Source of the DNA: Microbotryum silenes-acaulis
Taxonomy: Eukaryota; Basidiomycota; Microbotryomycetes; Microbotryales; Microbotryaceae
Direction: 5' to 3'
Assembly (NCBI GenBank): GCA_003665825.1
Contig: QPFY01000022.1
Coordinates: 124,001-188,000, forward strand
Length of the DNA stretch: 64,000 bases
The translations under genes and the position numbers were made by a program. The notes below the pieces were generated by a model. The model was not told where the DNA came from. It did not search any database and saw only the letters and a program-made list of their open reading frames with translations. Positions 61,560-64,000 of this stretch are shown here, one piece after another; position 1 is the first letter of the stretch; each line of letters starts with the position of its first letter.

Positions 61560-63232
61560 ATGCTAGTCCGTGTCTTCCTCTTTGCGATCGCCGCGCTCGC
61601 TAGAGCCCAGGTCCTCGGCGGGTCCGATCCCGCCCCGAGTGAGGGCCCCTTCATCCCGTGTGAAGAGAAAGCGAGCCGTCAGGTCAGTAGTGAGGTGGCA
61701 TCCATGCAGCTTGAAAAGGTTCATTGACTGGTCTCATCCCCGCGGTGCCAAAGTTTGACAAAGCTACTTCCAAGACCGAGCATTGGACAACATGTTACCA
61801 AAAGTACCAGCAGGCGACCAAATCGCCGCTCTTGATCCCGGGCTTTAATGCATTAAATGCATCGACCTACGGCCTGCCCAACAACAAGTACATCTACTTG
61901 CGGGACTGTTACTGCACAAACGCAGAGTGGCTCGACTTTTACAAAAAATGCAATATAAGAGGTAATTGGCCCATATTGATGTTTCCCGGAATGTAACTGA
62001 CGATATTCGCTACTGTTAATGCCACTTAGTGCTTCCAATCGCGGCTTTACAGCGTCTTTCCAGCCGATGCTCGGCTTGCATCGACCTGAGATACAAAGGC
62101 CCCCACGGATCGCGTGAGACCTATGACATTTCCAAGCTCTAGGTGTGAGATTTCGATTAAATTCGTTCTCAGGTGTTCTGCCTCACTTTCCATCGATAGT
62201 TGCGCCAATCCCTGGAACCATAGGTTGCGATGGGCTCAAATGTGCCCACGAGGCAGACAAAGCGGTAAGTGAACAAGCAGAATTGGTAAGGCGGGGTGAA
62301 GGATCATCTCTGACAAGGAAACGGTTCATTTGGATCAACATGCAGGACGAGCGCTTCAACAAGTGCCCTGACAAGTACAGCGCGTCCCGAAGTAGTCCCG
62401 GCGACCTCTCATCGGGTGCGATCTACGCGCAGTTGGAAGTTTACACGAGGGACTGCGTCTGCAACAGCAAGAGGTGGTATCTCAACTACAAGACCTGTCT
62501 CGGCAAACACTGTGAGTAGGCATGTTGAAGAACCCGACGCAGGTTTCAACTATACAGACAACGCGTGCAGTCCGATTATATTGAAGCTATGCTACATCAT
62601 ATTGTATTTTTCCGCACAGATCCTATCACAACACGTGAGTAGGCATGTGGAAGAACCCGACGCAGGTTTCAACTATACAGACAACGCGTGCAGTCCGAAT
62701 ATATTGAATCTATGCTACATCATATTGTATCTTTCTGCACAGATCCTAACACAGCAGCTTTACTTCTCGCCAAACGATGCACAAAGTGTCGAAATTACCT
62801 TGAATTGGGTAAGCTGTTTTGTGCTGGACAGACACTAGGCGAACAGGGGTCTGTGAGCTTACGAATGGGGATCACGTGCCCCAACAACTACAGGATCGTC
62901 AAAGCCCGAGTTCGTGGGATGTGCGTGAGCGATTACGACAGTGCGAGCTTCTTTCGTTCCCCGTTTCTAGGGGCTCGTCAACGCCCTCGAATTCGGATCT
63001 CAACTCGATCAAATTTGTCCTCATTCCGAGCGCGTGCGATGTGGATCTCCTGGCTCTTGGCCTTTTTTGCATTCGGTCTCACTTTTCCTTCAACTTCAAC
63101 TTTTTGTTTCGCACCTCTTTTTTGCTTCTTCAAAATATATCCCGCCCCTTTTTGGCAACCCGAGAGGTCATATCATTTCACGTACCATTCGCGGAGGTGG
63201 CCGCCCGGGCCCTTCAACTTGACACGTGTTAG
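61560..63232 (+). CDS. Two-module secreted Cys-rich protein, CxC-W-Y-C / RCxxC family
   Basis: Predicted exons: 61560-61682, 61754-61961, 62030-62113, 62173-62264, 62346-62511, 62620-62634 (15 nt), 62743-62808 and 62832-63232. They total 1155 nt, 384 residues, in frame. The signal peptide is MLVRVFLFAIAALARA. Module 1 has FIPCEEK, WTTCYQKY, RDCYCTNAEWLDFYKKC and SRCSAC. Module 2 has IGCDGLKC, NKCPDKY, RDCVCNSKRWYLNYKTC and KRCTKC. Each module repeats the intron phases 0-1-1 of the single-module genes at 9884 and 20033. The 62113/62173 junction, which fuses the modules, has a GTGAGA donor and TTCTCAG acceptor. If it is not used, module 1 would end at TAG 62142 and module 2 would lack a start. 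The last exon (hydrophobic tail) is the least certain. Confidence 0.6.
62512..62760 (+). repeat. Tandem duplication of an intron with its 3' exon edge
   Basis: 62512-62634 and 62635-62757 are near-identical 123-bp units. Each starts GTGAGTAGGCATGT, continues through AACCCGACGCAGGTTTCAAC and ends with an ...CACAG acceptor plus 15 exon bases (ATCCTATCACAACAC versus ATCCTAACACAGCAG). Confidence 0.85.
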
Positions 63233-64000
63233 AAAAGTAGGCCGGAGCGACACATCGTGAACTTGTTTGTAGTGCCACAAAGGGGCTTGATCAGGCAGGT
63301 GAGCCCGCCGGAGCTCTGCGAAACTGGAGGGAGTCGGGCATGGCTGCGGTGTGGAGAAAGGAGGTCGACACAGCTCTCGCGGAGAGTGAGATTCGGGGCA
63401 TCAGTGCAGTGAGGCCACGCTACACGGGCCACGCAGGTACCTCGCGTAGTGGATTGTCCTGTGCTGCGTGTCAAGACTCGGAGAGCTATAATGTGAGATA
63501 CACCTTCCTCGCGTCTTTGCGGTACTCGTCAGTTCGGCTTTTTGTTCCGCCGGCCCTCGTTCGTTCTGGTTCTCTCTCTCCGCTCCCGCAGGTAGTCGAC
63601 ACCCCATTGCCACCATTTCATCTTCTCTGTACTCCAAACGAATCGCGGGTATTCGATCAATCATTAGCGATGATTGGCATCTCCGTTCGGGTGATTGTCG
63701 CTCTCGTCCAGATTTCATATGGCTAAGGTCAAAGCCAAAGCGTCAGCGAAGTCCGACCTCGAGGGGCCGACCATACAGGAAATAACCAGGGCTCACTGCA
63801 AAACGTTGACGATATTTGCTCTTGGGTGGCGGATCATACGGTATGGCTTGTGAAAAGGGCGTTCGAGGCTCAAAGCCTCTCAACTCACTTGGCGTGGTTG
63901 CATATACAGGTCTGCAATATAAACAGCTGGCAACCAGTCTGTGTGGTCAAGCATCGAGCGGCAAAAGACAAGCCGAGCGCGGTGACAGCCGGTTTGGAGA

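Noticed and set aside
61560..62142. Single-module gene ending at TAG 62142
   Set aside because: Possible, but the downstream module would then have no start or signal peptide. The 59-nt interval has good donor and acceptor signals that fuse the modules in frame, so the two-module model is preferred.
63719..63853. 45-codon frame starting MAKVKAKASAKSDLEG
   Set aside because: Protein-like start but short. A second frame follows (GVRGSKPLNSLGVVAYTG) up to the window edge without a clear intron, so it cannot be supported from this sequence alone.

Overview
This is nuclear DNA from a filamentous or yeast-like fungus, almost certainly a basidiomycete (perhaps Pucciniomycotina; that rank is inference). 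Genes carry many short introns (about 50-110 nt, GTRAGT...YAG). Housekeeping genes on both strands are fungal orthologues of eukaryotic proteins. The accessory parts hold Copia, MULE and other terminal-inverted-repeat (TIR) elements. There are no operons, no CRISPR and no bacterial features.

Layout. 0-4.7 kb: C-terminal end of an unknown Ser-rich gene, then TCF25/Rqc1 (minus). 4.7-7.2 kb: a 2.5 kb element with ~300 bp inverted repeats carrying a Zn2Cys6 transcription-factor remnant broken by a TGA codon. 7.3-8.5 kb: decayed coding sequence. 9.9-10.5 kb and 20.0-20.7 kb: two copies of a small secreted Cys-rich gene. 11.6-17 kb: an ER DnaJ/TPR co-chaperone (DNAJC3-like) and a VIT/vWA protein. 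17-18 kb: a MULE deletion derivative. 21.3-22.1 kb: an inverted plus direct partial copy of the vWA gene 3' end. 22.3-31.9 kb: DUF3292 membrane protein, TAF1 and, divergently, RPB6. 32-55.6 kb: five tandem units of a second small secreted Cys-rich family, all on the minus strand. They are split by a Copia retrotransposon (itself hit by a MITE), a RecQ-type-helicase TIR element, a solo-LTR-like element with an internal tRNA-like sequence, and a MULE. 57-59.5 kb: myosin regulatory light chain and a four-helix voltage-sensor-like protein. 61.6-63.2 kb: a two-module member of the first secreted family.

The most novel content is the two secreted Cys-rich families. Family 1 is defined by CxC-x4-W-x3-Y-x2-C followed by RCxxC, with intron phases 0-1-1 kept in every module. 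One gene has two modules and a tandemly duplicated intron that creates a 15-nt exon. Family 2 (signal peptide starting MKYSL) is a five-unit array with a basic period of 2.2-2.7 kb once transposons are subtracted. Three of its five members are independently broken: a +1 frameshift, paired splice-site mutations, and a start-codon deletion plus MULE insertion. The housekeeping genes flank these fast-evolving islands and do not form one pathway.

Exon structures were deduced by eye from splice consensus, frame continuity and family similarity. Where all exons sum to a multiple of three, this is stated.
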